Assembly: GCF_014642275.1 (NCBI RefSeq)
Contig: NZ_BMIM01000003.1
Coordinates: forward strand, 186,001-250,000
Direction: 5' to 3'
Source: Flavobacterium lutivivi
GTDB taxonomy: Bacteria > Bacteroidota > Bacteroidia > Flavobacteriales > Flavobacteriaceae
DNA length: 64,000 nucleotides
Part shown: positions 10,201 through 18,877 of the stretch, one piece after another
Layout of the letters: the number at the start of each line of letters is the position of its first letter
Position numbering within the stretch: the stretch's first letter is position 1
Position numbers and translations under genes: made by a program
Notes under the pieces: model-generated
Seen by the model: the letters and a program-made list of their open reading frames with translations, nothing else
Databases searched by the model: none
Told to the model about the DNA's origin: nothing

Positions 10201-10308
10201 ATAATCACAAAATACAAAGGTCAAGATCCTGAAAATTTTGACTCTATAGATAGCAACTTCTATCCAAGACCTAGAATGTACACATTTGGGTTAAGTTTAG
10301 ATTTTTAA
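7204..10308 (+). CDS. susC: SusC/RagA TonB-linked outer membrane transporter
   Basis: TonB-dependent outer membrane channel for importing maltodextrins, partner of the SusD protein that follows 11 bp later. Signal peptide about 1-21, cut near SIFAQ. A carboxypeptidase-regulatory-like beta-sandwich domain lies at about 24-100 (ISGVVLDAGSNQPMPGVNV), as in SusC proteins. The plug domain is about 110-220, including NIRIRGGASI and VLKDASATAIYGARASNG, both family hallmarks. The remaining ~800 residues form the beta-barrel, ending in aromatic FGLSLDF. Length 1034 aa is normal. An out-of-frame ATG at 7200 precedes the true ATG at 7204. It is the first gene of the plus-strand arm, downstream of the operator at 7081. 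Confidence 0.97.
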   Translation: MKTIYKKLLFLFLLLPLSIFAQSKISGVVLDAGSNQPMPGVNVIVRGASNSTTTDFDGKFQLNGLKKGDVIEVSFIGYKTETVSYSGQSSVTVTLSEEANQLQEVVVQVGYGSVKKKDATGSVSTVTAKDFNKGAIVSADQLLTGKVAGVRITNSGGQPDAAPNIRIRGGASISASNNPLIVIDGVAIDSNSPAGVNNPFNLINPNDIESFTVLKDASATAIYGARASNGVIIITTKKGTSGDIQFNYSANVTAGKVGKMIDVMNASQFTKFIQEFHPTQTNLLGVDDLNTLATDDLATSDVIEGRILSNTDWQSEIYRTSISTDHNFSARANIFNDVPFRASIGYNNTQGLVKTSDYNRLTASVRLTPTYFDKHLKVDFNVKGIHSKKNAVDEGGSIGGVVNMDPTKPVYDNSPGNRFGGYYQNLKFDGTSPNNGKYLLDGQWNPLAILEQRTRPERVYRLLGNIELDYKFHFLPDLRLYNNFGLDASRAVISENYSDNSIATYRFDSSNNDPNTNYLFNPGRNYYEAQRITNTTWDTYLMYSKTLDGFLNKFDLQAGYSYQNFKNDGHRELYQYNNATGLRELAYDPSRPNNGYFSELNLQSYFGRTNIDLAKKYLFTFSLRADASSLFSKSVTRWGYFPAAALAWKLKEESFLKNVSMVNDIKIRLGWGKTGQQNITDAVGFYPSTPLFTAGNNSSQYLSGYNLYAADPFNKDVTWEKATTYNAGIDFDFFKNSFLSGSFDIYRREITDLLAVVPLPPGQGLTNQFIKNVGSTESKGFELNLNFKPLKTDKANLEVNTNLAYNYSEITSLDNLSRISAGGALGIQTGVGIAYHAVGFQPYSAWVFQQVYNQDGSPIEGAYVDRNGDNVISNDDRYYKAFRPNWTFGFGLTFNYGNWDFSSNFRGQYGGQVYNQRKMSFGYIEKALPNNTNSLSNVLNGTGTYAFDFVNNNGNIPFSDYYLEDATFVRCENIVLGYKFPKFIKSSSLRVYGALNNPFIITKYKGQDPENFDSIDSNFYPRPRMYTFGLSLDF

Positions 10309-10319
10309 TAAAAAAAACT

Positions 10320-11870
10320 ATGAAAAAAATGAAAAATATTAAATTATTAAGCATAGGTATATTGCTTCTTGGTGGTATTGCTTGTACTGATGATTTGAAT
10401 ACTACCCCAGAGTATCAATTATCATTAGAACAACTATTACAACAAGATCCAAATGCAATTGGCGGAATTATGTCAAAACTGTATGGTTCGTTTGCTTTGT
10501 CTGGAACACAAGGACCAGGAAGTTCAGATATTAACGGTGATGACGCTGGAGAATCGCCTTTCCTTAGAGGTATTATCAATCTAGAGGAATTCACAGCCGA
10601 TGGAATGAAAAATCGTTGGGGCGATGATGGTCTAGACCAGTTGACAACTGCATCAAACTGGGATGAGAACAATAAGTTCTTTAGATATTTATACAACAGA
10701 GTTTATTACACTGTACCACAATGTAATAACTTATTAGGTGTACTTCAAAACGTTAATGTTGAAAATAAAGAACAAGTAATAGGAGAAGTTAGATTTCTGC
10801 GTTCCTTAGCTTATTTCTACATGATTGACTGTTTTGGAAAAGGAGTTTTATTAACTGAAGCAAATAATGGTCAATCATCACCAGCACCACAAGCTTCTCG
10901 TCTAGAATTGTTCAACTTTGTTGAGTCTGAATTGCTAGACATTGAGAACGATTTACCAGCAACAAACGATTATGGTAGAGCGAATAAATCTGTGGCAAGA
11001 ATGTTATTGGCAAAATTATATTTGAATGCTGAAGTTTATACAGGAACTGCTAGATATAATGATGCTTTAACGTATGCTAAAAAAGTTATTGATGAAGGTG
11101 GTTATTCTTTAGATCCTAATTTTGTCCACATGTTTTCAGGTGACAATAATACCTCTCCAGAGATTATTTATCCATTAATTGCAGATCCTCTTGTTAGTCA
11201 AAGTTATGGTAATACTACATATATAGTAAATGGTAGTTTGAGTACTAATACAATGACTATTTCGCAGTTTGGAGCTACAGATGGATGGAGTGGACACAGA
11301 GCTACAAAAGCTTGGTATGGATTATTTGGTAATCTTGGAACATCAACAGATGTGAGAGCTTCACTGTTCTGGACAACAGGTCACACTTATGAAATGGGTG
11401 ATTACAAAGAATGGACAAATGGTTATCCATCAGTGAAATTTAGAAATTCTAATTTCAACTCATCGTCAGTACCAACTTCTTTCTCAGGAACAGATTTCCC
11501 ACTATTCCGTTTGGCTGATGCATATTTAATGTATGCTGAATGTGTAGTTAGAGGAGCAACAGGTGGTTCAATGACACAAGCGGTTGATTATGTAAATCAA
11601 ATCAGAACAAGAGCTAATGCTTCTACAATTACTGCTGGAGATTTAGATTTGAATTTCATTTTAGATGAAAGAGGAAGAGAATTAACAATGGAAGGTCATA
11701 GAAGAACTGACTTAATTCGTTTTGGCAAATTTACTGGCGGAAGCTATTTGTGGCCATGGAAAGGAAATGTTCAAAATGGAACAGCTATACCTTCTACTTA
11801 TAATGTATTCCCAATACCAGTAAAAGCTCTAGAAGCAAACCCTAATTTAACTCAAAACCCAGGCTATTAA
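10320..11870 (+). CDS. susD: SusD/RagB family starch-binding lipoprotein
   Basis: Outer membrane lipoprotein that caps the SusC channel and binds glycan. The signal peptide ends in a lipobox (LLGGIACTDD; Cys22). The following acidic TDD matches the Bacteroidota surface-lipoprotein export pattern of acidic residues after Cys. The SusD N-terminal TPR region includes GEVRFLRSLAYFYMIDCFG (about 158-176), which is the family signature. The C-terminal RagB/SusD domain includes FRLADAYLMYAECV and LDERGRELTMEGHRRTDLIR, also hallmarks. 516 aa is typical. Co-transcribed with susC and the susE-like gene; spacing 11 and 17 bp. Confidence 0.97.
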   Translation: MKKMKNIKLLSIGILLLGGIACTDDLNTTPEYQLSLEQLLQQDPNAIGGIMSKLYGSFALSGTQGPGSSDINGDDAGESPFLRGIINLEEFTADGMKNRWGDDGLDQLTTASNWDENNKFFRYLYNRVYYTVPQCNNLLGVLQNVNVENKEQVIGEVRFLRSLAYFYMIDCFGKGVLLTEANNGQSSPAPQASRLELFNFVESELLDIENDLPATNDYGRANKSVARMLLAKLYLNAEVYTGTARYNDALTYAKKVIDEGGYSLDPNFVHMFSGDNNTSPEIIYPLIADPLVSQSYGNTTYIVNGSLSTNTMTISQFGATDGWSGHRATKAWYGLFGNLGTSTDVRASLFWTTGHTYEMGDYKEWTNGYPSVKFRNSNFNSSSVPTSFSGTDFPLFRLADAYLMYAECVVRGATGGSMTQAVDYVNQIRTRANASTITAGDLDLNFILDERGRELTMEGHRRTDLIRFGKFTGGSYLWPWKGNVQNGTAIPSTYNVFPIPVKALEANPNLTQNPGY

Positions 11871-11887
11871 TAATTAATAAAATCAAT

Positions 11888-12958
11888 ATGAAAAAAATAT
11901 TAAAATTATCAAGTATAGCATTTCTATTATTTGCAGGTGTTGCCTGTGAAAATGATGATCAAAAGATTATTCAAGGTAAAGATGCTGCTGAGCTTTTAGC
12001 TCCTGTAAATGGTGCAACTTATGTGCTATTACCAGAAAATGCTGCAAGCGAAATGACAACATTTGTTTGGAATCACGCTGAATATACACAACAAACTTCA
12101 TCTAATTATGAAGTTCAGGCTGCTGTTGCAGGAACTGATTTTGCTGATCCAATTTCATTGGGTACAACTCAAGGACTTAAATTCTTAACATTAACTGTTG
12201 AAGAAATGAATGGCAAAATGTTAACTGCTGGATTTACTCCATACAGTGAAGCAGAATTAGATGTTCGTGTAAAATCTTCATTAGGTGATAACCAAGAAAT
12301 TGTATCTTACTCTAACGTAATTACTTTAAAAATCACTCCTTATTCTACAGAATTACCAAAAATGTATGTTGTTGGTAACTTCTTAAACTCTGGAGGTTAT
12401 GGAAGTGATTGGACACCAGCAAACGCTGTACCAATTGCGTCTTCAGGTTTTGGTGAAACAGATTTTGAAGGTTATGTATATTTCAACCAAGCTTCATTTG
12501 AGTATAAATTCCTACCAACAAATACTGGTTGGGACGGAGATTATGGAGATAATGGAGATTTCGCTGGAGTTTTAGTTCAAACTGGTGAAAGCAACTGTGT
12601 TGGAACTGGTGCTGGTTACTACAGAGTTAAAGCTGATACAGACGCATTGACATATTCGATTACTCCAACAGATTGGGGAATTGTTGGTGCTGCTACTCCT
12701 GGTGGATGGGATAACAGTACTGCATTAACTTACAACGCTTCTACAAAAAAATGGACTGGTGTTGTAACATTAACCGCGGGTGAATTCAAATTTAGAGCTA
12801 ACAATGGATGGTCAATCAACTTAGGTGGTGATCCAGACGGAGATGGTTCTATGAACTATGATGGTCCAAACCTTTCTGTAGGTGCAGGTGGAACATATAA
12901 TGTTGAATTGGATTTAAGCAATCCTAGAGCATATACTTATTCGGTAACTGCCCAATAA
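11888..12958 (+). CDS. susE: SusE/SusF-like starch-binding outer membrane lipoprotein
   Basis: Surface lipoprotein, 356 aa, predicted to bind starch. Signal peptide with lipobox LLFAGVACEND (Cys20), followed by acidic residues as in exported lipoproteins. The N-terminal part (about 30-150) resembles the SusE domain: strands with an AAELLAPVNGATYVL opening and a VTLKITPYST end. Two beta-sandwich modules follow (about 157-256 and 260-356), each starting with a YVVGNF or WGIVGAATPGGW-like strand and containing FKFRANNGW-type segments, as in SusE/SusF starch-binding domains. Third gene of the susC-susD unit; a strong terminator lies 13 bp after its stop. The E versus F name is by position, since the two families overlap. 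Confidence 0.88.
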   Translation: MKKILKLSSIAFLLFAGVACENDDQKIIQGKDAAELLAPVNGATYVLLPENAASEMTTFVWNHAEYTQQTSSNYEVQAAVAGTDFADPISLGTTQGLKFLTLTVEEMNGKMLTAGFTPYSEAELDVRVKSSLGDNQEIVSYSNVITLKITPYSTELPKMYVVGNFLNSGGYGSDWTPANAVPIASSGFGETDFEGYVYFNQASFEYKFLPTNTGWDGDYGDNGDFAGVLVQTGESNCVGTGAGYYRVKADTDALTYSITPTDWGIVGAATPGGWDNSTALTYNASTKKWTGVVTLTAGEFKFRANNGWSINLGGDPDGDGSMNYDGPNLSVGAGGTYNVELDLSNPRAYTYSVTAQ

Positions 12959-12971
12959 ATTCAAAAATGAC

Positions 12972-13002
12972 AAAAGGGCTTTCTAAAGAAAGCCCTTTTT
13001 TT
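12972..13002 (+). terminator. Rho-independent terminator after susE
   Basis: AAAAGGGCTTTCT (12972-12984) pairs perfectly with AGAAAGCCCTTTT (12987-12999), followed by T to 13002. It lies in the 62-bp gap between the susE-like gene and the amylase, with no promoter I can recognise after it, so amylase expression may depend on readthrough. Confidence 0.9.
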
Positions 13003-13020
13003 AAAATAAAATAACTAACT

Positions 13021-15876
13021 ATGAAAAAGAACTATTTATTCCTTTTAATGATGCTAGTTTCTAGTTTTTCCTTTGCACAAGTATCTTGGCAAGCAGGAAC
13101 AAACCCAGATCAAACAGCTTCAGCAACTATACTTTTTGATAAATCAACAACTCCATTGTCAACCTACACAGGAACAATATATGCTCATACTGGAGTTACA
13201 TTAAACGGAAATCCTTGGCAAAATGTAATTGGTTCTTGGGGAAATAATACAACTCAACCTGCATTGACATTAGTTTCGGGAAGTATTTATAAATTGGATT
13301 TAACGCCAACATTGATGAATTTTTATGGAGTTTCATCGGGTTCCATTACTAAAGTAAATTTAGTCTTTAGAAATGCAGCTGGGAATGCACAAACCTCCGA
13401 TTTGACACTAGATGTTGGGGCTTTTCAAGCTACTTTAACAGCTCCTGCTGAAGGCAGCAATACAATTGTTAACAGTGGTCAAAGTTTAAATATCACTGCT
13501 AATAACACTAACGGGAATGCGAGCTACAATTTAATAGCTAATGGAGTTTCAATAAATACTTTCACAGGTTCAAATTTCAGTTTTACTGATACTAATATTA
13601 CTGTCAACAAGAGTTATGAATTGCAAATTACACAAGGAATAACTTTCTTTTCCAAAAAGTTTGGAGTTATTGTTAATGCTGGTACAACCTCACAAGCAAT
13701 GCCTTCTGGATTAGAGGATGGAATAAATTATAATACTAGCGATGCTACAAAAGCTACACTGGTTTTAACAGCGCCAGGAAAAGAATTTGTTTATGTTGCA
13801 GGAAGTTTTAATAACTGGGTTCCTGGAACTGAATATTTAATGAAGAAGGATCCTACTACAAATAAATTTTGGCTGGAATTAACGGGCTTAACTCCCGGAA
13901 CAGATTATACATACCAATACTGGGTTGTAGATACTACACCAACAACAAATTCGCCTGCGGTTGTCAAAACAGCAGATCCTTATTCTACTTTAGTTTTATC
14001 TCCATTTGATGATCCTTGGATACCAGCAACGACTTATCCTAATATTCCTGCATATCCATCAACTCAGTCGAGAGAAGTAACCGTTTTAAAAACTGGACAA
14101 ACACCTTATTCTTGGAGTAGCGCAACAACTAATTTTGTTAAACCAAGCAAAGATAACTTGGTGGTATACGAAGTATTAATTCGTGATTTTGATTCTCATA
14201 GAAATTTTCAAGATTTAATAGATAAGATTGATTATTTCAAAAACCTCAAAATTAATGCAATTGAGTTGATGCCAGTAATGGAGTTTGAAGGAAATGAAAG
14301 TTGGGGTTACAATACGGCTTTCCACATGGCATTAGATAAATTTTATGGAACTTCAAATAAGTTTAAAGAATTTATTGACTTATGTCATCAAAACGGAATT
14401 GCTGTTATTCTTGACGTTGCACTAAATCATGCTTTTGGAAGAAACCCAATGGTTCGCATGTGGATGAAAGATCCTGATGGTGATGGTTGGGGAGATGCAG
14501 CATCTGATAATCCATATTTTAATGAATTTGCAAAACATAGCTATGGTGTTGGAAATGATTTTAACCATTCATCAACTTACACAAAGTATTATGTAAAGAG
14601 AGTTATAAAGCAATGGATTCAAGAGTATAAAATTGATGGTTTCCGTTGGGATTTAACAAAAGGATTTACGCAAGCGTGCTCTTCGGGAGATGATTCATGT
14701 ACCAACTCTTATCAGGCTGATAGAGTTGCAATCCTAAAAGAATATGCAGATTATTCTTGGTTATTAGACCCAAATCATATTGCAATTTTTGAACATCTTG
14801 GAGCAAGTAATGAAGAAAAAGAATGGGCAGATTATAGATTAGGAGAAACACCAAGTAAAGGAGTTCTAATGTGGGGTGAAATGACCTATGCATACACTCA
14901 GTTGATGGAAGGATATTCTACAGGTGGTGATATCACTGCTATTGGTCACGTAAGTAGAAATTTTGCTGGTAAAAGATTGATAGGTTATCCAGAAAGTCAT
15001 GATAAAGAAAGACTAATATACTCAGCAATAGCTTATGGAAATGGTGGAGGAACAGCTCCAACATTCAACAATTTGAACAATTCTTTATCTAGAATGTCTG
15101 CCATTGGAGCAATTTCATTATTGGTTCCTGGACCAAAAATGATTTGGCATTTTGCTGATTTGGGCTATGATGATTCAATTTTCACTTGTAATAACGGTTC
15201 AGTTAATACTGATTTTGATACTACAACTGGAGATTGCAAATTGGACACCAAACCTCAAGAGCAATGGACAAACAACTGGCTATCAGTTCCACTAAGACAA
15301 ACTATTTACAACAATTGGTCAAAAATGATTGATTTGAAAAAGAATAATGTAGTTTTTAATGGTGATTATGCTATTAGCCCTAATGGTAGTAATGTTCGTC
15401 AAAGAGTTTATGTGTACAACAATTCATTGCCTTCTTCTCAATTGAAAAACGTTGTTATTTTAGCTAACTTCTCAGTTGCTTCACAAAACGTTACAGCAGA
15501 TTTTCCTTATACAGGAACTTGGGTGAACTTAATGGACAACACAACTTTGAGTGTAACAAATACAGCAATGACCATAACTCTTGAACCAGGAGGATTTAGA
15601 GTTTATGGAAACCAAGCAGCACTTACATCTGAAGAGTTTTCGCCTATGGCTAGTGTATCTATAGTGCCAAATCCTGCCAATGATTATTTTTCTGTTAGTG
15701 GTGAAATTTCTAAAGCAGAAGTTTATTCAGTAACTGGTCAATTAGTAAAATCATTTGAAGGGTTCTACAATTCAGATTATCAATTTAATATTCAGGACTT
15801 AAATAAAGGTATTTATTTGGTGAAAGTTTTCGATTCTCAAAACAAATCAAAAACAATGAAACTCATCAAGAAATAA
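13021..15876 (+). CDS. Secreted GH13 alpha-amylase with T9SS C-terminal sorting domain
   Basis: Large extracellular amylase, 951 aa. The signal peptide ends near SFSFAQ (residue 20). Two beta-rich modules follow (about 21-220), then a CBM48-like domain (about 245-330, FVYVAGSFNNWVPG). The GH13 barrel covers about 370-800. Region I is DVALNHAFG (D465 on). Region II is GFRWDLTKG, with nucleophile D544. The acid is probably E591 in IFEHLG, and region IV is ESHDKERL with H660-D661. The last ~75 residues form a type A T9SS sorting domain: VPNPANDYFSV, an internal VYSVTGQLVK, then GIYLVKVFD and a lysine-rich end. It is therefore predicted to cross the outer membrane by T9SS and act on polymeric starch, feeding SusC/D/E. 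The role of SusG in Bacteroides is comparable, but SusG is a lipoprotein. Confidence 0.94.
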   Translation: MKKNYLFLLMMLVSSFSFAQVSWQAGTNPDQTASATILFDKSTTPLSTYTGTIYAHTGVTLNGNPWQNVIGSWGNNTTQPALTLVSGSIYKLDLTPTLMNFYGVSSGSITKVNLVFRNAAGNAQTSDLTLDVGAFQATLTAPAEGSNTIVNSGQSLNITANNTNGNASYNLIANGVSINTFTGSNFSFTDTNITVNKSYELQITQGITFFSKKFGVIVNAGTTSQAMPSGLEDGINYNTSDATKATLVLTAPGKEFVYVAGSFNNWVPGTEYLMKKDPTTNKFWLELTGLTPGTDYTYQYWVVDTTPTTNSPAVVKTADPYSTLVLSPFDDPWIPATTYPNIPAYPSTQSREVTVLKTGQTPYSWSSATTNFVKPSKDNLVVYEVLIRDFDSHRNFQDLIDKIDYFKNLKINAIELMPVMEFEGNESWGYNTAFHMALDKFYGTSNKFKEFIDLCHQNGIAVILDVALNHAFGRNPMVRMWMKDPDGDGWGDAASDNPYFNEFAKHSYGVGNDFNHSSTYTKYYVKRVIKQWIQEYKIDGFRWDLTKGFTQACSSGDDSCTNSYQADRVAILKEYADYSWLLDPNHIAIFEHLGASNEEKEWADYRLGETPSKGVLMWGEMTYAYTQLMEGYSTGGDITAIGHVSRNFAGKRLIGYPESHDKERLIYSAIAYGNGGGTAPTFNNLNNSLSRMSAIGAISLLVPGPKMIWHFADLGYDDSIFTCNNGSVNTDFDTTTGDCKLDTKPQEQWTNNWLSVPLRQTIYNNWSKMIDLKKNNVVFNGDYAISPNGSNVRQRVYVYNNSLPSSQLKNVVILANFSVASQNVTADFPYTGTWVNLMDNTTLSVTNTAMTITLEPGGFRVYGNQAALTSEEFSPMASVSIVPNPANDYFSVSGEISKAEVYSVTGQLVKSFEGFYNSDYQFNIQDLNKGIYLVKVFDSQNKSKTMKLIKK

Positions 15877-15902
15877 TGTTAAGTTATTTAATTTAGTTAG
15901 TA

Positions 15903-15933
15903 AAAATGGTCATACAATTTGTATGACCATTTT
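15903..15933 (+). terminator. Rho-independent terminator after the amylase
   Basis: AAAATGGTCATACAA (15903-15917) pairs with TTGTATGACCATTTT (15919-15933), followed by GTTTTTA. It ends the plus-strand starch arm. Its last bases double as the -33 element of the next gene's promoter. Confidence 0.85.
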
Positions 15934-15963
15934 GTTTTTACACATTAACTTACTGTATATTTG
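15931..15963 (+). promoter_or_regulatory. Promoter of the AsmA-like gene
   Basis: TTTG (15931-15934), 21-nt spacer, TATATTTG (15956-15963): a full match to the Bacteroidota -33/-7 consensus. The predicted start of transcription is near 15970, which rules out the TTG at 15961 as a start codon. Confidence 0.8.
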
Positions 15964-15981
15964 CAGCATAAAATATTTGCC

Positions 15982-18756
15982 GTGAAGCCTTTATTCAAGA
16001 AGATTTTAAAAATTACAGGAATCACAATAGCCACTTTGCTGTTGTTGATGTTTCTTTTACCCATACTATTCCCAGGAAAAATAGCGGCAGAAGTAAAATC
16101 TTTTGCAAATAAAAAATTGAATGGAGAACTCAATTTTAAAGAAGCTAATCTTTCATTTTTCAACCATTTTCCTTCATTAACCTTAACCTTAACTGACTTT
16201 TCATTAAAAGGTTCGGCACCATATAAAAATTCAGATTTAGTAAAAGCAAATGAAATAGCATTCGGAATAAACTTAAAATCTCTTCTTTTTGATAGCAAAG
16301 TTAATATTGATAAAATTTATGTTTCCAATGCCAAAATAAATGTTCTGGTTAATGAAAAAGGAGAAGCCAATTACAACGTTTATGTGTCAGAAGAAAAAGA
16401 AACTTCCAAAGACACTTCCTCAACCGCATTAAGACTAGAAAAAATTGCTATCGAAGATTGCCATTTGATATATAATGATAAATCGGCCAAAATTTTAATT
16501 AATGCCAAAGGGTTCAATTACATAGGCAAAGGAGATTTGGACAAATCAATTTTTGATTTATATACAGAAGCCAGAATTGACTCGTTTGATTTTTCATATG
16601 ATGGAGAGCAATATCTAAAAAATAAGAAAGTAAAAGCCGATTTGATAACCAAAATAAACACCAATTCACTTGCGTTTGTTTTTCAACAGAATAATTTAAA
16701 GATTAATAAATTACCTGTTGAATTTAAAGGAAAATTTGATTTCATGAGTAACGGCTACGACATGGACTTTGCTATCAAATCTGAAGATAGTAGATTGAAT
16801 GATTTTTTTACCGCGCTTCCGCCTCATTATGTTACTTGGTTAGACAAATCAAAAGTTAAAGGTTCTACTGACTTGGCATTGACTCTCAAAGGAAAATATA
16901 TAGCTTCTAAAAATCAAAAACCAAATCTGGCTTTCAATTGGAAAATTAGAGATGGATACATTAATTATAACGATGCACCAGTTTCTGCTTCGAATATTTT
17001 CTTGAATTTTGACACAAAATTACCTTCTTTAGACACCGAAAAATTACAAGTCAATATCGATTCAATATTTCTAAATGTTGACAAAGATTACCTAAAAGCA
17101 ATAATTAAATCTCAAGGACTTTCAAAACCCAAAATCGATGCGCTTATAAAAACCAAAATTGATTTGTCAAAATTGGATAGAGCTTTGGGATTGCAAAACA
17201 TGGATTTAAAAGGAATTTTGAATACTAATATTCTTGCAAAAGGGTATTATGATTACAAGAATGGAAAAATTCCAGTGATAAGCGGAAAAATAAATTTGAA
17301 AAATGGTTTTGTAAAGACAAGTTATTATCCAAATCCTATTCAGAATATTAATCTTTTAGCAAATGTGAGTAGTAAAAAAGGTTCGCTTTCAGATTTAGAT
17401 ATTATCATTCAACCTGCATCATTTACTTTCGAAGGCAAACCAATATTTGTAAAAGCAAAACTGCATAATCTAGAGAATGTAGCTTATGATATTAAGGCAA
17501 AAGGAGAACTCGATGTAGCAAAAATTTACAAAGTTTTTTCAAGAAAAGGATTGGATTTAGAAGGCTATGTAAAAGCTGATGTAAACTTCAAAGGAACTCA
17601 AAGTGATGCAACAAGCGGTAACTATAATAAGCTTCAAAATAGTGGAACATTAATTCTAAAAAACATAAAAACGCATTCTGAATATTTACCAAAACCATTC
17701 ATAATTCGTGAAGGAACATTTGTTTTCAATCAAGACAAGATGAACTTCAACGAATTCAAGGCAACTTATGGACAATCAGATTTTATGATGAACGGATTTA
17801 TGCAAAATGTCATTGATTTTGTTTTGACTGACAAAGCCGTTTTGAAAGGAAATTTTACGCTCAATTCTGGTTTCATCAATGTAGATGAATTTATGGATAA
17901 ACAAACTGTAACAACAACTTATCCGCCATTATCTGCGTCAAATAATACTAGCGTAGAAAATACAGTAATCGTCATTCCGCCAAATTTTGATTTTGAGTTT
18001 AATGCAACGGCTAGCAAGGTTAATTATGAAGATTTAAAACTCGAAAATTTAAAAGGTAATATGACAATAAACAAAGGTCAATTGGCTCTGAAAAATTCAA
18101 CCTTTGATGTAATTGGTGCCAATGTAAAAATGGATGTTGTTTATGGAAGTCAATCGCCAGAAAAAGCCTTTTTTGATTTTAAGGTAAATGCCAAAGATTT
18201 TGATATAAAAAGAGCTTACACCGAAATAAAAATGTTCCGCGAAATGGCTTCTGCTGCAGAAAGTGCAGAAGGAATAATTTCTTTGGATTATGCTGTGGCT
18301 GGAATTTTAAACAATAACATGGAACCCATATATCCTTCATTAACAGGTGGCGGAACACTTTCGGTTAAAAATGTGAAAATGAAAGGTTTCAAAATGTTCA
18401 ATGTTGTTAGTAGGAAAACAGGTAAAGATGCAATTGCAAACCCTGATTTATCAAAAATTGATATAAAAACTAAAATTAAAAACAATATTATTACCATCGA
18501 AAGATTTAAATTCAAAGTAGCAGGATTTAGACCACGAATTGAAGGAACAACTAGTTTTGATGGTAAGCTCAATATAAAAATGCGTTTAGGATTGCCACCA
18601 TTAGGAATAATAGGCATTCCGTTAAAAATAACTGGAACTCAAGAAGAACCTAAAGTAAAACTAGGAAAACAAACCGAAGATTTACAAGAAACAGAATATA
18701 ATGGTGAAGTGCCAACTCCTTTGCAAAATCAGGAGCAAATAAAAAATAATCAATAA
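15982..18756 (+). CDS. AsmA/TamB-like envelope protein
   Basis: Large inner-membrane-anchored periplasmic protein, 924 aa from GTG at 15982. The frame can be extended to TTG at 15961, but that codon lies inside the promoter -7 box. One N-terminal membrane helix (about 9-30, ITIATLLLLMFLLPILF) is followed by the AsmA opening (AAEVKSFANKKLNGELNF) and long beta-strand repeats. The C-terminal AsmA-like part runs from about 640 to 890 (LKGNMTINKGQLALKNSTFD, RMGLPPLGIIG-type end). AsmA-like proteins form lipid-conducting bridges across the periplasm and influence outer membrane assembly; the specific role here is unknown. Monocistronic by its own promoter and downstream terminator. Confidence 0.85.
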   Translation: MKPLFKKILKITGITIATLLLLMFLLPILFPGKIAAEVKSFANKKLNGELNFKEANLSFFNHFPSLTLTLTDFSLKGSAPYKNSDLVKANEIAFGINLKSLLFDSKVNIDKIYVSNAKINVLVNEKGEANYNVYVSEEKETSKDTSSTALRLEKIAIEDCHLIYNDKSAKILINAKGFNYIGKGDLDKSIFDLYTEARIDSFDFSYDGEQYLKNKKVKADLITKINTNSLAFVFQQNNLKINKLPVEFKGKFDFMSNGYDMDFAIKSEDSRLNDFFTALPPHYVTWLDKSKVKGSTDLALTLKGKYIASKNQKPNLAFNWKIRDGYINYNDAPVSASNIFLNFDTKLPSLDTEKLQVNIDSIFLNVDKDYLKAIIKSQGLSKPKIDALIKTKIDLSKLDRALGLQNMDLKGILNTNILAKGYYDYKNGKIPVISGKINLKNGFVKTSYYPNPIQNINLLANVSSKKGSLSDLDIIIQPASFTFEGKPIFVKAKLHNLENVAYDIKAKGELDVAKIYKVFSRKGLDLEGYVKADVNFKGTQSDATSGNYNKLQNSGTLILKNIKTHSEYLPKPFIIREGTFVFNQDKMNFNEFKATYGQSDFMMNGFMQNVIDFVLTDKAVLKGNFTLNSGFINVDEFMDKQTVTTTYPPLSASNNTSVENTVIVIPPNFDFEFNATASKVNYEDLKLENLKGNMTINKGQLALKNSTFDVIGANVKMDVVYGSQSPEKAFFDFKVNAKDFDIKRAYTEIKMFREMASAAESAEGIISLDYAVAGILNNNMEPIYPSLTGGGTLSVKNVKMKGFKMFNVVSRKTGKDAIANPDLSKIDIKTKIKNNIITIERFKFKVAGFRPRIEGTTSFDGKLNIKMRLGLPPLGIIGIPLKITGTQEEPKVKLGKQTEDLQETEYNGEVPTPLQNQEQIKNNQ

Positions 18757-18787
18757 AAAAACCCGAACAATTTGTTCGGGTTTTTTT
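18755..18787. terminator. Bidirectional terminator between AsmA-like gene and tRNA-Phe
   Basis: Sixteen-bp stem: seven A plus ACCCGAACAA-type left arm (18755-18770) and TTGTTCGGG plus seven T (18772-18787). T tracts exist on both strands, so it can end the AsmA-like transcript (+) and the tRNA transcript (-). The left arm overlaps the AsmA-like stop codon. Confidence 0.88.
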
Positions 18788-18788
18788 G

Positions 18789-18861
18789 TGGTACCTCCAG
18801 GAATCGAACCAGGGACACATGGATTTTCAGTCCATTGCTCTACCAACTGAGCTAAGGTACC
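18789..18861 (-). tRNA. tRNA-Phe (anticodon GAA)
   Basis: A 73-nt cloverleaf on the minus strand. The acceptor arm is GGTACCT with AGGTACC; the D-arm contains TAGCTCAGTTGGTAGAGC; the anticodon arm is ATGGA-CTGAAAA-TCCAT with anticodon GAA; the T-arm has GGTTCGATTCC. The discriminator is A (18789) and CCA is not encoded. A consensus promoter lies just upstream and a terminator directly downstream, so it is a single-gene transcript. Confidence 0.97.
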
Positions 18862-18877
18862 GTTGCTAATGCGGGTG

